48,590 nt of DNA from assembly GCA_017508665.1 (NCBI GenBank), contig JAFVYL010000023.1:1-48590 (forward strand). Reading direction: 5' to 3'. This document shows, in pieces, positions 38,109-45,444 of the stretch. Made by a program: the position numbers and the translations under genes. The stretch is from Clostridia bacterium (lineage in GTDB: Bacteria > Bacillota > Clostridia > Oscillospirales > CAG-272). Positions within the stretch are counted from its first letter, which is position 1, and the number at the start of each line of letters is the position of its first letter. The notes under the pieces were generated by a model, which saw only the letters and a program-made list of their open reading frames with translations, was not told where the DNA came from and searched no databases.

Positions 38109-38720
38109 ATGAAAAAATACAGGTATGGCAAATTTAAAATTAGAGATCATCTAATAACCGTTGTCAAAGTATTAATTTTTTTACTTTTTTCAACAATTAG
38201 TGCTATTTTAAATTTATCATTATTGCTGATATTAACTCCATTGGTATATGCTATAATTGAATTACTAGTCGTATGCTTGCCATTTAGAGAAAAGTTCGTT
38301 ATAAATGATAGTAGCATTGATACATTCAAAGGAAAAAATAAAAATACAATCCCACTCCCTAGTGAGATTACATTAATAATTTCCCCTTTTGATGTGTCTC
38401 CTCCACTAGCCTATAGGACCGCTATTAGCAGACAAACATATATTTTAAAGCAGCGATATACTGTTTCTGTTATTAATAACCTTCCAATTGAGGAAACTTT
38501 GGAGTCGTTGCATAGAAATTTTCTTCGTCAATACACGACGAGCACTATAAAAAGCACGTTTGATGGATGGAAGTATATATATAGCTTTGTTTTTGACATT
38601 GTCGAATTTGAAAAAATAATATCGAATAGAAATTGTACAGTTATTATTCCCAAGTCATTATCAAACTTGATAACGACTACTTATCCCAATATTAAAGTTT
38701 ATATTGATGAAGCGTGTTAA
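38109..38720 (+). CDS. Membrane protein of the toxin-immunity island, unknown
   Basis: 203 residues with one or two membrane segments near the N-terminus (VLIFLLFSTISAILNLSLLLILTPL, in parts, then IIELLVV) and a C-terminal soluble domain. Codons are strongly A/T-ending, unlike the rny and alaS genes. AGGGAG precedes the ATG. It follows direct repeat A, in the position where a toxin-immunity cassette would sit, so an immunity or accessory role is possible; I recognise no family. Confidence 0.6.
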   Translation: MKKYRYGKFKIRDHLITVVKVLIFLLFSTISAILNLSLLLILTPLVYAIIELLVVCLPFREKFVINDSSIDTFKGKNKNTIPLPSEITLIISPFDVSPPLAYRTAISRQTYILKQRYTVSVINNLPIEETLESLHRNFLRQYTTSTIKSTFDGWKYIYSFVFDIVEFEKIISNRNCTVIIPKSLSNLITTTYPNIKVYIDEAC

Positions 38721-38756
38721 AAAAGTAAGTAATGGCTATGATTAGAGGTAATGAAA

Positions 38757-39167
38757 ATGATGTGTAATCACAATAAATATTTAGATTATATGTTGCCTAA
38801 CAACTGGTGTGCCGAAGAGGGGATAGATAACCTTCTTTTATATAATCCGAGTGGTAAAGGTGCGATAACAATATCTTTTTTCAGTGTTTTAAATATAGAA
38901 GAATCTTTAGATGAGCAGATAAGCATAATGGCTAAAAGATTCATTGATAAAAATAATATAAATATACATTCTCCTTTGGTGCTTTTTAACAGAGTTGGTA
39001 AAACAATTTTATACGGAACAGGCACAACAACTGATGGTTGGTTTATAAAGCTATGGGTTGTTGCTAAAGAACCCAAAATAGTGTTTGCCACATATCAAAG
39101 TGAACAAAAAAGTGCTGAATTAAAAGTGTGTGATTCGATCATTGATAGTTTTCAGTTCACATTTTAG
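38757..39167 (+). CDS. PsbP/MOG1-like small protein, probable immunity protein
   Basis: 136 residues, no signal peptide. The pattern (MLPNNWCAEE start, YNPSGKGAITISFF, a helix, then WFIKLWVVAKEPKIVFATY and a closing helix IIDSFQF) suggests a PsbP/MOG1-like sheet similar to DUF3805-type proteins, a scaffold also used by immunity proteins. I chose the ATG at 38757 because GAGG (38745-38748) is 8 nt upstream; the ATG at 38751 is too close to it. Same repeat-bounded module as the 38109 gene, ended by the hairpin at 39252-39288. Function inferred from context only. Confidence 0.6.
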   Translation: MMCNHNKYLDYMLPNNWCAEEGIDNLLLYNPSGKGAITISFFSVLNIEESLDEQISIMAKRFIDKNNINIHSPLVLFNRVGKTILYGTGTTTDGWFIKLWVVAKEPKIVFATYQSEQKSAELKVCDSIIDSFQFTF

Positions 39168-39251
39168 TTATTGCGTTATTTGAGATAAAAAACATGAATA
39201 TTCCTGACAAGTCTGTGTTTGGGATACAACTAAAAAAACACCTTATAACCG

Positions 39252-39288
39252 AAACAGAAGCACTTTTTGCCGAGTGCTTCTGTTTTTT
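39252..39288 (+). terminator. Terminator before direct repeat B
   Basis: AAACAGAAGCACT and AGTGCTTCTGTTT form a perfect 13-bp stem with an 8-nt loop, then Ts. Confidence 0.9.
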
Positions 39289-39378
39289 ACTTTGTATTGA
39301 CAAATATTGTAAAACCGTGCTACAATAAAATAGAGGACAAAGTAACACTGCAATTCAACCGGCGCTAAGCTTGTATCT
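39287..39378 (+). repeat. 92-bp direct repeat, copy B
   Basis: Same as 37998-38089 with three substitutions; promoter at 39297-39326. The RHS-like frame starting after a stop at 39343-39345 continues past the repeat as described for 39346-39420. Confidence 0.92.
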
Positions 39379-39420
39379 TACACTTATACTGCTTGGGGCA
39401 CAACTACCATTACCTATTGA
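39346..39420 (+). pseudogene. RHS/YD-repeat core fragment
   Basis: One frame reads HCNSTGAKLVSYTYTAWG followed by a few Thr/Ile and a TGA at 39418-39420. STGAKLVSYTYTAWG matches the YD-repeat pattern of RHS toxins (NG-K-V-x-YTYDAWG). There is no start codon, and a stop precedes it. In another frame a short peptide (ending GIHGFPIFP) runs to a stop at 39449-39451, 13 nt before the next gene, perhaps the last residues of a lost toxin. Confidence 0.55.
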
Positions 39421-39464
39421 TGGAATACATGGTTTTCCGATTTTTCCATAATTGAGGTATAAGC

Positions 39465-39929
39465 ATGAATGATTTATTAAAAAGTTTTTGGGAATGGATG
39501 TATTTTTCTTATGGTGTGTCTTATGAGAGATATACCGAAAAAGGGCTTCATCAGCCATTAGGTCAGGACGAGTGTGAATTTCCGCATTTTCATCGATTGA
39601 TAAATTATGCAGAGTCTATAATTGAAAGTAATAAAGTTGATGAGGGGTCTATTGACGATCTATTGACAGTTTTAGCATTAGACAATGAGGCGGAAAACAT
39701 TTTAGAGTTAATAGTAGAAAAAAGCTCGAACGAGCAACTAAAAAGTATAATTTTCTACGGTATCAAACACCCGTTATTCAACGCTAGATGGCAATTGGCA
39801 GAAATAATTAATAGAAGAAAACCCGATTGCTACAAGGAATATTTGCTTACATTATCACGTGATCCCCATCAATGTGTGAAAAGGCGCGCCGTAAACTGTT
39901 TAAATTACATGGGGTCTAATTTATCTTAG
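39465..39929 (+). CDS. HEAT-like helical protein, probable immunity protein
   Basis: 154 residues, predicted all-helical; the last half (SSNEQLKSIIFYGIKHPLFNARWQLAEIINRR, in parts, then DPHQCVKRRAVNCLNYM) has the spacing of HEAT repeats, a fold common in immunity proteins of polymorphic toxin systems. GAGGT lies close upstream of the ATG. It follows direct repeat B and its stop codon touches the first codon of the orphan toxin fragment, so it was probably the immunity gene of a different, lost toxin. Confidence 0.62.
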   Translation: MNDLLKSFWEWMYFSYGVSYERYTEKGLHQPLGQDECEFPHFHRLINYAESIIESNKVDEGSIDDLLTVLALDNEAENILELIVEKSSNEQLKSIIFYGIKHPLFNARWQLAEIINRRKPDCYKEYLLTLSRDPHQCVKRRAVNCLNYMGSNLS

Positions 39930-39931
39930 CA

Positions 39932-40120
39932 CCTGATGGCTATGAATGGAGAGGACGAGGCGAACAAGGCTCTAAAGAAGGTAATTATTACAATCCACAA
40001 AAAGGCACATCATTGCATCCAGATTTAGATCATCCAGGGGACATCGGACCACATTGGGATTACCACGGTCCAGAAGGAAAATTTAGGATTTTTCCTGATG
40101 GTTCTATTAAACCTAAATAG
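39932..40120 (+). pseudogene. Orphan C-terminal domain of a polymorphic toxin (Ntox37-like)
   Basis: 62 codons open from a stop at 39917-39919, with no ATG/GTG/TTG before the conserved part. The translation begins PDGYEWRGRG, holds HPDLDHPGDIGPHWDY in the middle and ends FRIFPDGSIKPK before TAG. This His/Asp/Trp-rich pattern is that of a toxin tip found at the C-terminus of RHS and other polymorphic toxins (the type I recall as polymorphic toxin type 37); the number is from memory. Without a delivery region or a start it cannot be made as it stands. The immunity gene at 40130 follows after 9 nt, the normal toxin-immunity order. Confidence 0.75.
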
Positions 40121-40129
40121 AGGAGAAAA

Positions 40130-40369
40130 ATGAACGATTGGCGACTAACTAATCAAGAAAAGTATTTACGTAAAGCAAATCTTTTGAAATGTAACATTTT
40201 GCAATATCCAGAAAAGGATCACGAACATTGTAGCTTTTGTTGGGATAAATTTGGAAAAAATATTGACATGTTAAAAGAAGGGTATTGTACAACAGATTCA
40301 TATCATTGGATTTGCGAAAAATGCTTTAATGATTTTAAAGATATGTTTGAATGGAAAGTTGTTAATTAA
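40130..40369 (+). CDS. Zinc-ribbon-like immunity protein paired with the orphan toxin
   Basis: 79 residues with two Cys pairs, CSFC (about residue 36) and CEKC (about residue 63), likely a zinc site, and Trp/Phe-rich surroundings (FCWDKFG, YHWICEKCFNDF). AGGAG directly after the orphan toxin stop codon serves as ribosome binding site. Position immediately downstream of the toxin tip and small size identify it as the cognate immunity protein. It is intact although the toxin is not, so it could protect against the same toxin from neighbours. Confidence 0.7.
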   Translation: MNDWRLTNQEKYLRKANLLKCNILQYPEKDHEHCSFCWDKFGKNIDMLKEGYCTTDSYHWICEKCFNDFKDMFEWKVVN

Positions 40370-40397
40370 ATATCAACGATAAGCGAAACGTGTTTTT

Positions 40398-40424
40398 TGA
40401 GAGCCCCGATCCGTCGGGTTCTCG
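40398..40424. other. Hairpin after the immunity gene
   Basis: GAGAGCCCCGA and TCGGGTTCTC pair with a G-T and a bulge. No T-run follows on the plus strand, but six Ts precede it. It resembles the terminator at 42626-42655. Confidence 0.6.
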
Positions 40425-40503
40425 AACGAAAATAAAAGTTTGCGTATGTGTCAGTAGTTATTTACATGTACTGAATTGATGTGTTCAAAAACGGAGGTTG
40501 AAT

Positions 40504-41340
40504 ATGAAAAGTAAAACACGCAAGATAGTTATAGCTTTTTTGATTTCTGTATCTTTATTATTTAATCTGTGTTCATGCGGTCATAAACCATACAAATCTA
40601 TGCACGACTTGTCTATGGTAATTAAGGTCGATATAGTGGAATGCAGATACGATGTGTATGAAGATGAACCTTACGAAAAAGTACTGCTTACAATCGATGA
40701 TGTAAAATTATTCATAGAAGAATTTTCTTCATTAAGGTATAAATCGAAGATAGCACCTCCAACTGACTGGAAACCCGGTAGACTTGGAATCAAACTTACT
40801 TATGAAAATGGAGATTATGAGGTAGCAAGCGAAGATAACGGGACAGTTTTCTATTATAATACTACTGACAAATATAGAGTTAAGCTTTCATACGGGGGTT
40901 TTGAGCGAGATGAATACGCAGCCTTTTTGAACAAATATCTCATTCCATATGAAACTCCAATATTCCATTTTATAAACGATACAACCGAGATTGAGAAAAT
41001 AGAGATTGTTGATACATATTATACCTCGAGCAACCACATACAAGATAAAGTAGCAGAGGTAAAGGACGTATCCTTATTCCTTGAAAAAATGGGAGATCTC
41101 ACATACAAATATCAGATAGACACTGTAAATGACGAAGGGGATAAGCAAGCTGGGAATCATAGAGCCATAAAAATCTATTATACTAACGGTGACTATGAGC
41201 TTATCGATCATAATTGGCGTAACTTTTTCTTAGAATCAACTGATGAGTATGTAGCCTATGCTTATATCGGAGAGTTCAATGAAGACGAGTTTAATGCGTT
41301 GCTAAAGGAAACTATAAGCAACAACAGTGTTTCTCAGTAA
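40504..41340 (+). CDS. Lipoprotein with duplicated domain
   Basis: 278 residues with a signal peptide and lipobox (LCSC, Cys at about 25). The mature part holds two related halves: an element of the form [KE]V-x-DV-x-LF-[IL]-E, then I-K-[LI]-x-Y-x-NGDYE and EF-x-x-[DE]E[YF]-x-A[FL]L, appears near residues 70-145 and again near 175-260. I read this as an internal duplication. AT-rich codons as in the rest of the island. GGAGG is 6 nt before the ATG at 40504 (the frame opens at a TTG two codons earlier). Function unknown; an exported immunity lipoprotein is possible. Confidence 0.66.
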   Translation: MKSKTRKIVIAFLISVSLLFNLCSCGHKPYKSMHDLSMVIKVDIVECRYDVYEDEPYEKVLLTIDDVKLFIEEFSSLRYKSKIAPPTDWKPGRLGIKLTYENGDYEVASEDNGTVFYYNTTDKYRVKLSYGGFERDEYAAFLNKYLIPYETPIFHFINDTTEIEKIEIVDTYYTSSNHIQDKVAEVKDVSLFLEKMGDLTYKYQIDTVNDEGDKQAGNHRAIKIYYTNGDYELIDHNWRNFFLESTDEYVAYAYIGEFNEDEFNALLKETISNNSVSQ

Positions 41341-41362
41341 AATAATCTTTACCGTAAGTTTA
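41326..41362 (+). repeat. Short imperfect repeat, copy 1
   Basis: AGTGTTTCTCAGTAAAATAA and the following 17 nt resemble 41661-41696 (about three quarters identical). It spans the stop codon of the lipoprotein gene. Confidence 0.45.
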
Positions 41363-41404
41363 ACATGTTATCATGTTTTTATTGAAGATTAAGGAGGGCG
41401 TGAT

Positions 41405-41662
41405 ATGAAAATAGAAATAGATTTACCTGATTATGAAGATGGGATAGATGTATTTTGGGATACAGATGCAAAAATGTCTTTGCATCTGGAGGAAAACCAT
41501 ATGGTGTTATCAATGAACAATGTAGCATTATTGTCATTGGCAAAGCAACTGATATACTTGTCACAAGATTCAGTTCCGGAATTTTCTCACATTCATTACG
41601 ACAATTTTACGTTTGACGGCTTTCTTTCTAACCGCGAATTAGTCGTAGTAAAAAAAGAATAG
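41405..41662 (+). CDS. Imm32-like immunity protein
   Basis: 85 residues. The segment LLSLAKQLIYLSQDSVPEFSHIHYDNF fits, in its order of helix, VP, S-H-x-H and acidic residue, the Imm32 family of immunity proteins as I know it. AAGGAGGG lies 7 nt before the ATG. No toxin gene is adjacent, so it is an orphan immunity gene kept after loss of its toxin or gained alone. Confidence 0.68.
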   Translation: MKIEIDLPDYEDGIDVFWDTDAKMSLHLEENHMVLSMNNVALLSLAKQLIYLSQDSVPEFSHIHYDNFTFDGFLSNRELVVVKKE

Positions 41663-41696
41663 TGTTTCTCCGTAAAAAATCTTATCACAAAAGTTT
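41661..41696 (+). repeat. Short imperfect repeat, copy 2
   Basis: AGTGTTTCTCCGTAAAAAAT and the next 16 nt parallel 41326-41362, here starting at the stop codon of the Imm32-like gene. Confidence 0.45.
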
Positions 41697-41774
41697 ATTG
41701 CGCGTGCATTGCATTTTGCAGTGTATCAGGATCACTCTTTTTGAAAAATGATTTTATATGAGAAGGTGAAATAT

Positions 41775-42611
41775 ATGAATATGAAAAAAGAACCACATTT
41801 TATTACAGCTTCCAAGTTGTTCACCACCGTGTTTGACGATGAGATGAAAGGACGTGGATTTAGAAGAAAAGGCAGTGTTTATTATAAAGTTGTAGGAGAA
41901 TTCATACAAGGAGTAGCTCTTAAAACCGTTAATCCATATTCTATATGCTTCCATGCTTTTCCGTATTGGTCTAAACCCAGTATACACGTCTATTACGAAC
42001 CCGATTTGTATAAAGGATATTGGACAGAAAGCGGTATGGAAATCATGCCTGAGCATCTATATGGAATGTATTATAGAAAAGAGAATGTCCAAATTAATTT
42101 TGATGCGATGAAGGTTAGCTTGGAGTTAGCAAAAGAATACTTTTTGCCAATTCTCGAAAGTGTTACAGACTATGACTCGTATATTGCATATAAGTTATAT
42201 ACTTGGCCTGAAGAAGAGCAAACTGTAAATCCCATAAAAAAGACACTTTATATTGAATCTTTTGCAAACAAATATAAGAATGAAATTCAAAACAAAATAT
42301 TACTCCCAACGGTTACTATGCGTTATGCGGGCTTGGATGCAGCAGACCAATACGTATTTCTATATAAAGCTTTTCTGGAAGGCAGCTTTGAAAACGCATA
42401 CAAAATATTGATGGAAAAAGTGCGAAAAATAACAGATAAATTCAAGGCCGAAGAAGACCGTATTAAAATGCGTTCATTCTTCTCCTCTATTTTTGTTGAA
42501 AAAATGAATTCAAATGATTTATCTTGGATAGAAGAATACCGCTTGGAACGAAAAAAGATAATGATTCCAAAGATAAAGAAAGAACTTTCTGTTGTTATAG
42601 AGGATACTTGA
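41775..42611 (+). CDS. DUF4304-like protein, probable island cargo
   Basis: 278 residues, no signal peptide. The N-terminal part (MKGRGFRRKGSVYYKVVGEFIQGVALKT) has the DUF4304-type pattern of a GF-x-RKG strand pair followed by a sheet; the C-terminal two thirds are helical and charged. DUF4304-type proteins are common beside toxin-immunity loci. AGAAGGTG is 6 nt before the ATG at 41775; the frame opens nine codons earlier. Last gene of the island, followed by the terminator at 42626-42655. Function not established. Confidence 0.58.
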   Translation: MNMKKEPHFITASKLFTTVFDDEMKGRGFRRKGSVYYKVVGEFIQGVALKTVNPYSICFHAFPYWSKPSIHVYYEPDLYKGYWTESGMEIMPEHLYGMYYRKENVQINFDAMKVSLELAKEYFLPILESVTDYDSYIAYKLYTWPEEEQTVNPIKKTLYIESFANKYKNEIQNKILLPTVTMRYAGLDAADQYVFLYKAFLEGSFENAYKILMEKVRKITDKFKAEEDRIKMRSFFSSIFVEKMNSNDLSWIEEYRLERKKIMIPKIKKELSVVIEDT

Positions 42612-42625
42612 TCTTTAATATCTCC

Positions 42626-42655
42626 GAGAGCCCGATTAGTCGGGCTCTCTTTTTT
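42626..42655 (+). terminator. Terminator at the right edge of the island
   Basis: GAGAGCCCGA, loop TTAG, TCGGGCTCTC, then six Ts. Confidence 0.92.
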
Positions 42656-42689
42656 AGATTGCAGACTGTCTATTTTTTGTTTCATACTA

Positions 42690-42718
42690 TTGAAAAAAAT
42701 CCTTTAATAATATATAAT
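42690..42718 (+). promoter_or_regulatory. Promoter for the heparinase-family gene
   Basis: TTGAAA (42690-42695), 17 bp, TATAAT (42713-42718). Confidence 0.75.
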
Positions 42719-42750
42719 ATGGTTATAAGAAAATTTCCTTGGGAGGATAT

Positions 42751-44556
42751 ATGAAAAACAGAGTTATAAATGACGTGCTTTCACATAGCGGAAAAAAGGT
42801 GCACCCGAGAATTATTCTCACACCCGATGATTTTAAAAGAATTCGCGAGGGCGATGACTGTGTGTACAACGCCGCTAAGGCGGAGGTTATGCGAGTTGCT
42901 GATTACTTTATGGATCAGCCCTTGCTCAACTATGAAATTCCGGATGGAATAAGACTTCTTGCTATTTCGCGCCGTATGCTTGCAAGAAGCTTTAATCTCG
43001 GTATGGCATATCAGCTTACCGGTGATAAGAAGTACGCTCGCAGACTCTACGAGGAAATGAAGAACGTATCAAGCTTCAAGGACTGGAACCCGTATCACTT
43101 CCTTGACGTTGGTGAAATGTCGTGCGCGGTTGGTCTTGCATACGACTGGATATATGATGAAATGACCGAGGAAGAGAAGAAGTTTATCCGCGAGGCTCTT
43201 ATCAGCCATGGCTTTGAGCCCGCTATGGACGACTATCTCAACAGAGAGCGCAAGAGAAGCTATAGATGGTATCAGGACACTCCCGGCGATAACTGGAAGA
43301 TGGTTTGCAACGGCGGTATTACAGTTGCAGCTCTTGCCGTTTGCGACGAGGACGATATGGATGCAGAGTACCTCTCTGACATCTTCGGATATGCTTATGA
43401 AAACACTTATCGCGCGGTGAGAGATTTCTATCTTCCCGACGGATCTTACTCCGAGGGATTCACCTATTGGAACTACGCTACCGACTACCTCGGCTACTAC
43501 GTGTCGGCCCTAAAAACTGCCACGGGTACGGACTACGGCCTCGCAGACTACAAACCGGTTGAGGATTCGGCGTACTACGTTAAGTTTATGTGCTCCAACA
43601 CCTTCCATTCCTTCAATTTCGGTGATGCGATAGAGGAGCTCGTTTGTCCCGAAACTATGTTCTTTATCGGAAAGAACTTCGCAAAGGCGGACATTATGAC
43701 TATGAGATGCGAGCAGATTGAAAGAGATCCCTCGCTTGCCAGTGCCGCCGACCTCTTCTGGTATGAACCCACCGAGCCTGTTGGATTAGACGGCAGACCT
43801 ATGGGCTTTGGCTCTGTCGGCGGCGACAACGCTTCCTTCCGCACCGGCTTCAAGAGAGGTGACTTCTATGCGGCGATCCACTTCGGTGACAACGATGCGT
43901 ATCACGGACACTTGGATATGGGTAACTTTGTCGTTGAATGGAAAGAAAAAAGATTCCTCTGCGATCTCGGTCAGGATAACTATAACGTTCCCAACTACAG
44001 AATTGCATACAGATACCGTGCAGAGGGTCACAATACCGTTGTTATTAATCCCGATGAGGGAATGGATCAGGTACAGAGATCTATCTGTCACGTCGACCGC
44101 TTCAGTGACGGCAGCGAGGGTGATGCCTACGCTATCTCGGATATGTCCGCGGCTTACTCCGGTGGCAAGAAGATGGTGCGCGGTATGAGAATGACAGCTG
44201 ATAAGAAGTGGCTTATCGTTCGTGATGAAATGGAGCTTGACGAGGGTGACGTTGGATATTGGTTCGCCCATACCCGTGGAAAAATAAACGTGTCTGAGGA
44301 CGGCAAGAGCGCAACTATTGAGATGGGCGGAGAAAAGATTTACTGCGCTATTCTCGGCGAGGGCGAGTTCACCGTTATGCCTGCAAAACACCTCTTTGAC
44401 GGCCACGTGCAGGAGACACAGCGCGACAACTCGGACGTAACAAAGCTGACGGTTCGCTTTGTTGGCAGCACTAACCTTTCTGTTGCTATCGCGCCCATGA
44501 CCGACGGAAAAGAGCCGGACTGCTTGCCCGAGGATAAGGAGCTTTCCGCTTGGTAA
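42751..44556 (+). CDS. Heparinase II/III-family polysaccharide lyase-like protein
   Basis: 601 residues, no signal peptide. An N-terminal alpha/alpha barrel carries NWKMVCNGG (Asn181-Trp182) and YSEGFTYWNY; the C-terminal beta-sandwich carries HGHLDMGNF (His385, His387, Asp389) and EGHNTV, the metal/active-site segments of heparinase II and alginate-lyase families. Such enzymes cleave uronic-acid glycans by beta-elimination; a cytosolic form would act on imported oligosaccharides. GGGAGG is 4 nt before the ATG at 42751. Codon use returns to the core style here (AAG, GAG, CTC), marking the end of the island. Confidence 0.78.
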   Translation: MKNRVINDVLSHSGKKVHPRIILTPDDFKRIREGDDCVYNAAKAEVMRVADYFMDQPLLNYEIPDGIRLLAISRRMLARSFNLGMAYQLTGDKKYARRLYEEMKNVSSFKDWNPYHFLDVGEMSCAVGLAYDWIYDEMTEEEKKFIREALISHGFEPAMDDYLNRERKRSYRWYQDTPGDNWKMVCNGGITVAALAVCDEDDMDAEYLSDIFGYAYENTYRAVRDFYLPDGSYSEGFTYWNYATDYLGYYVSALKTATGTDYGLADYKPVEDSAYYVKFMCSNTFHSFNFGDAIEELVCPETMFFIGKNFAKADIMTMRCEQIERDPSLASAADLFWYEPTEPVGLDGRPMGFGSVGGDNASFRTGFKRGDFYAAIHFGDNDAYHGHLDMGNFVVEWKEKRFLCDLGQDNYNVPNYRIAYRYRAEGHNTVVINPDEGMDQVQRSICHVDRFSDGSEGDAYAISDMSAAYSGGKKMVRGMRMTADKKWLIVRDEMELDEGDVGYWFAHTRGKINVSEDGKSATIEMGGEKIYCAILGEGEFTVMPAKHLFDGHVQETQRDNSDVTKLTVRFVGSTNLSVAIAPMTDGKEPDCLPEDKELSAW

Positions 44557-44620
44557 ACACGGGACGTGTTAAATAAAATGACATTTTAACGGCAGAAGCC
44601 GTATAGAAAAGAGAAAATAA

Positions 44621-45394
44621 ATGAGAATTCTTTGTATTGGTGACGTTACGAGCCCTAAGGGGGTAGAGCATCTTCGCCAGAATCTGTGGAGAGTGAGAAA
44701 GGAAAACGGTATCGACTTTTGCATAGTCAATGCCGAAAATGCCGCACTTATCACAGGGGCATCCGTAAACGATGCCGAAACCCTGCTTTCTTCGGGAGCT
44801 GACTGTCTTACCGGCGGCAACCACACTCTGAGAAACAGGTCGGTATACACTTATCTTGACGACTCCGAGTATATGCTCCGTCCTATAAACTTCGGTGAGG
44901 GGACACCCGGACACGGCTACACAGTGCTTGACTGCAACGGATATAAGATAATGGTGATAAACGCGATGGGTAACATCAACATAGAGCCCGTGCTTGACAG
45001 CCCTTATTCTTATATTGACCGAGTGCTCGAGAGGGAAGCGGGAAAATACGATTTTGCCGTTTTGGACATACATGCCGAGGCGACGGGCGAGAAGGCAGCT
45101 ATCGGATATGCCTACGACGGTAAGATAAGCGTTATTTTCGGCACTCATACTCACGTGCCTACTTGTGACGAGATAATTCTGCCTCGCGGCACGGGATATA
45201 TCAGCGACATCGGTATGTGCGGTGAGTCGGGCGGCGTGCTCGGAATGAACCCCGAGCTTGTAGTCAAGGCGCAGAGGAGCCGTATGCCGATAAGGTTTGA
45301 GGCGGCAAGCGGTGCGCCGCGCGCGACGGGTGTAATCTTTGAATTAAACGAGAGCACAGGTAAGGTTACGTCTATTAAAAGAATTGCTTTTTAA
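44621..45394 (+). CDS. ymdB: YmdB-like metallophosphoesterase (TIGR00282 family)
   Basis: 257 residues. Metal ligands are visible as Asp8 (CIGDV), Glu in VNAENAA, Asn/His in GGNHT, His in LDIHAEAT and the paired His in FGTHTHVPT. The family hydrolyses 2',3'- and 3',5'-cyclic nucleotides; in Bacillus ymdB lies just downstream of rny and affects biofilm and motility choice. Here it is 7.1 kb downstream of rny, with the toxin-immunity island and the heparinase gene in between. Confidence 0.88.
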   Translation: MRILCIGDVTSPKGVEHLRQNLWRVRKENGIDFCIVNAENAALITGASVNDAETLLSSGADCLTGGNHTLRNRSVYTYLDDSEYMLRPINFGEGTPGHGYTVLDCNGYKIMVINAMGNINIEPVLDSPYSYIDRVLEREAGKYDFAVLDIHAEATGEKAAIGYAYDGKISVIFGTHTHVPTCDEIILPRGTGYISDIGMCGESGGVLGMNPELVVKAQRSRMPIRFEAASGAPRATGVIFELNESTGKVTSIKRIAF

Positions 45395-45444
45395 CTCTGA
45401 AAAAGAATACTAAAGTTTACATTTATATAGATAAAGGGTAACTA

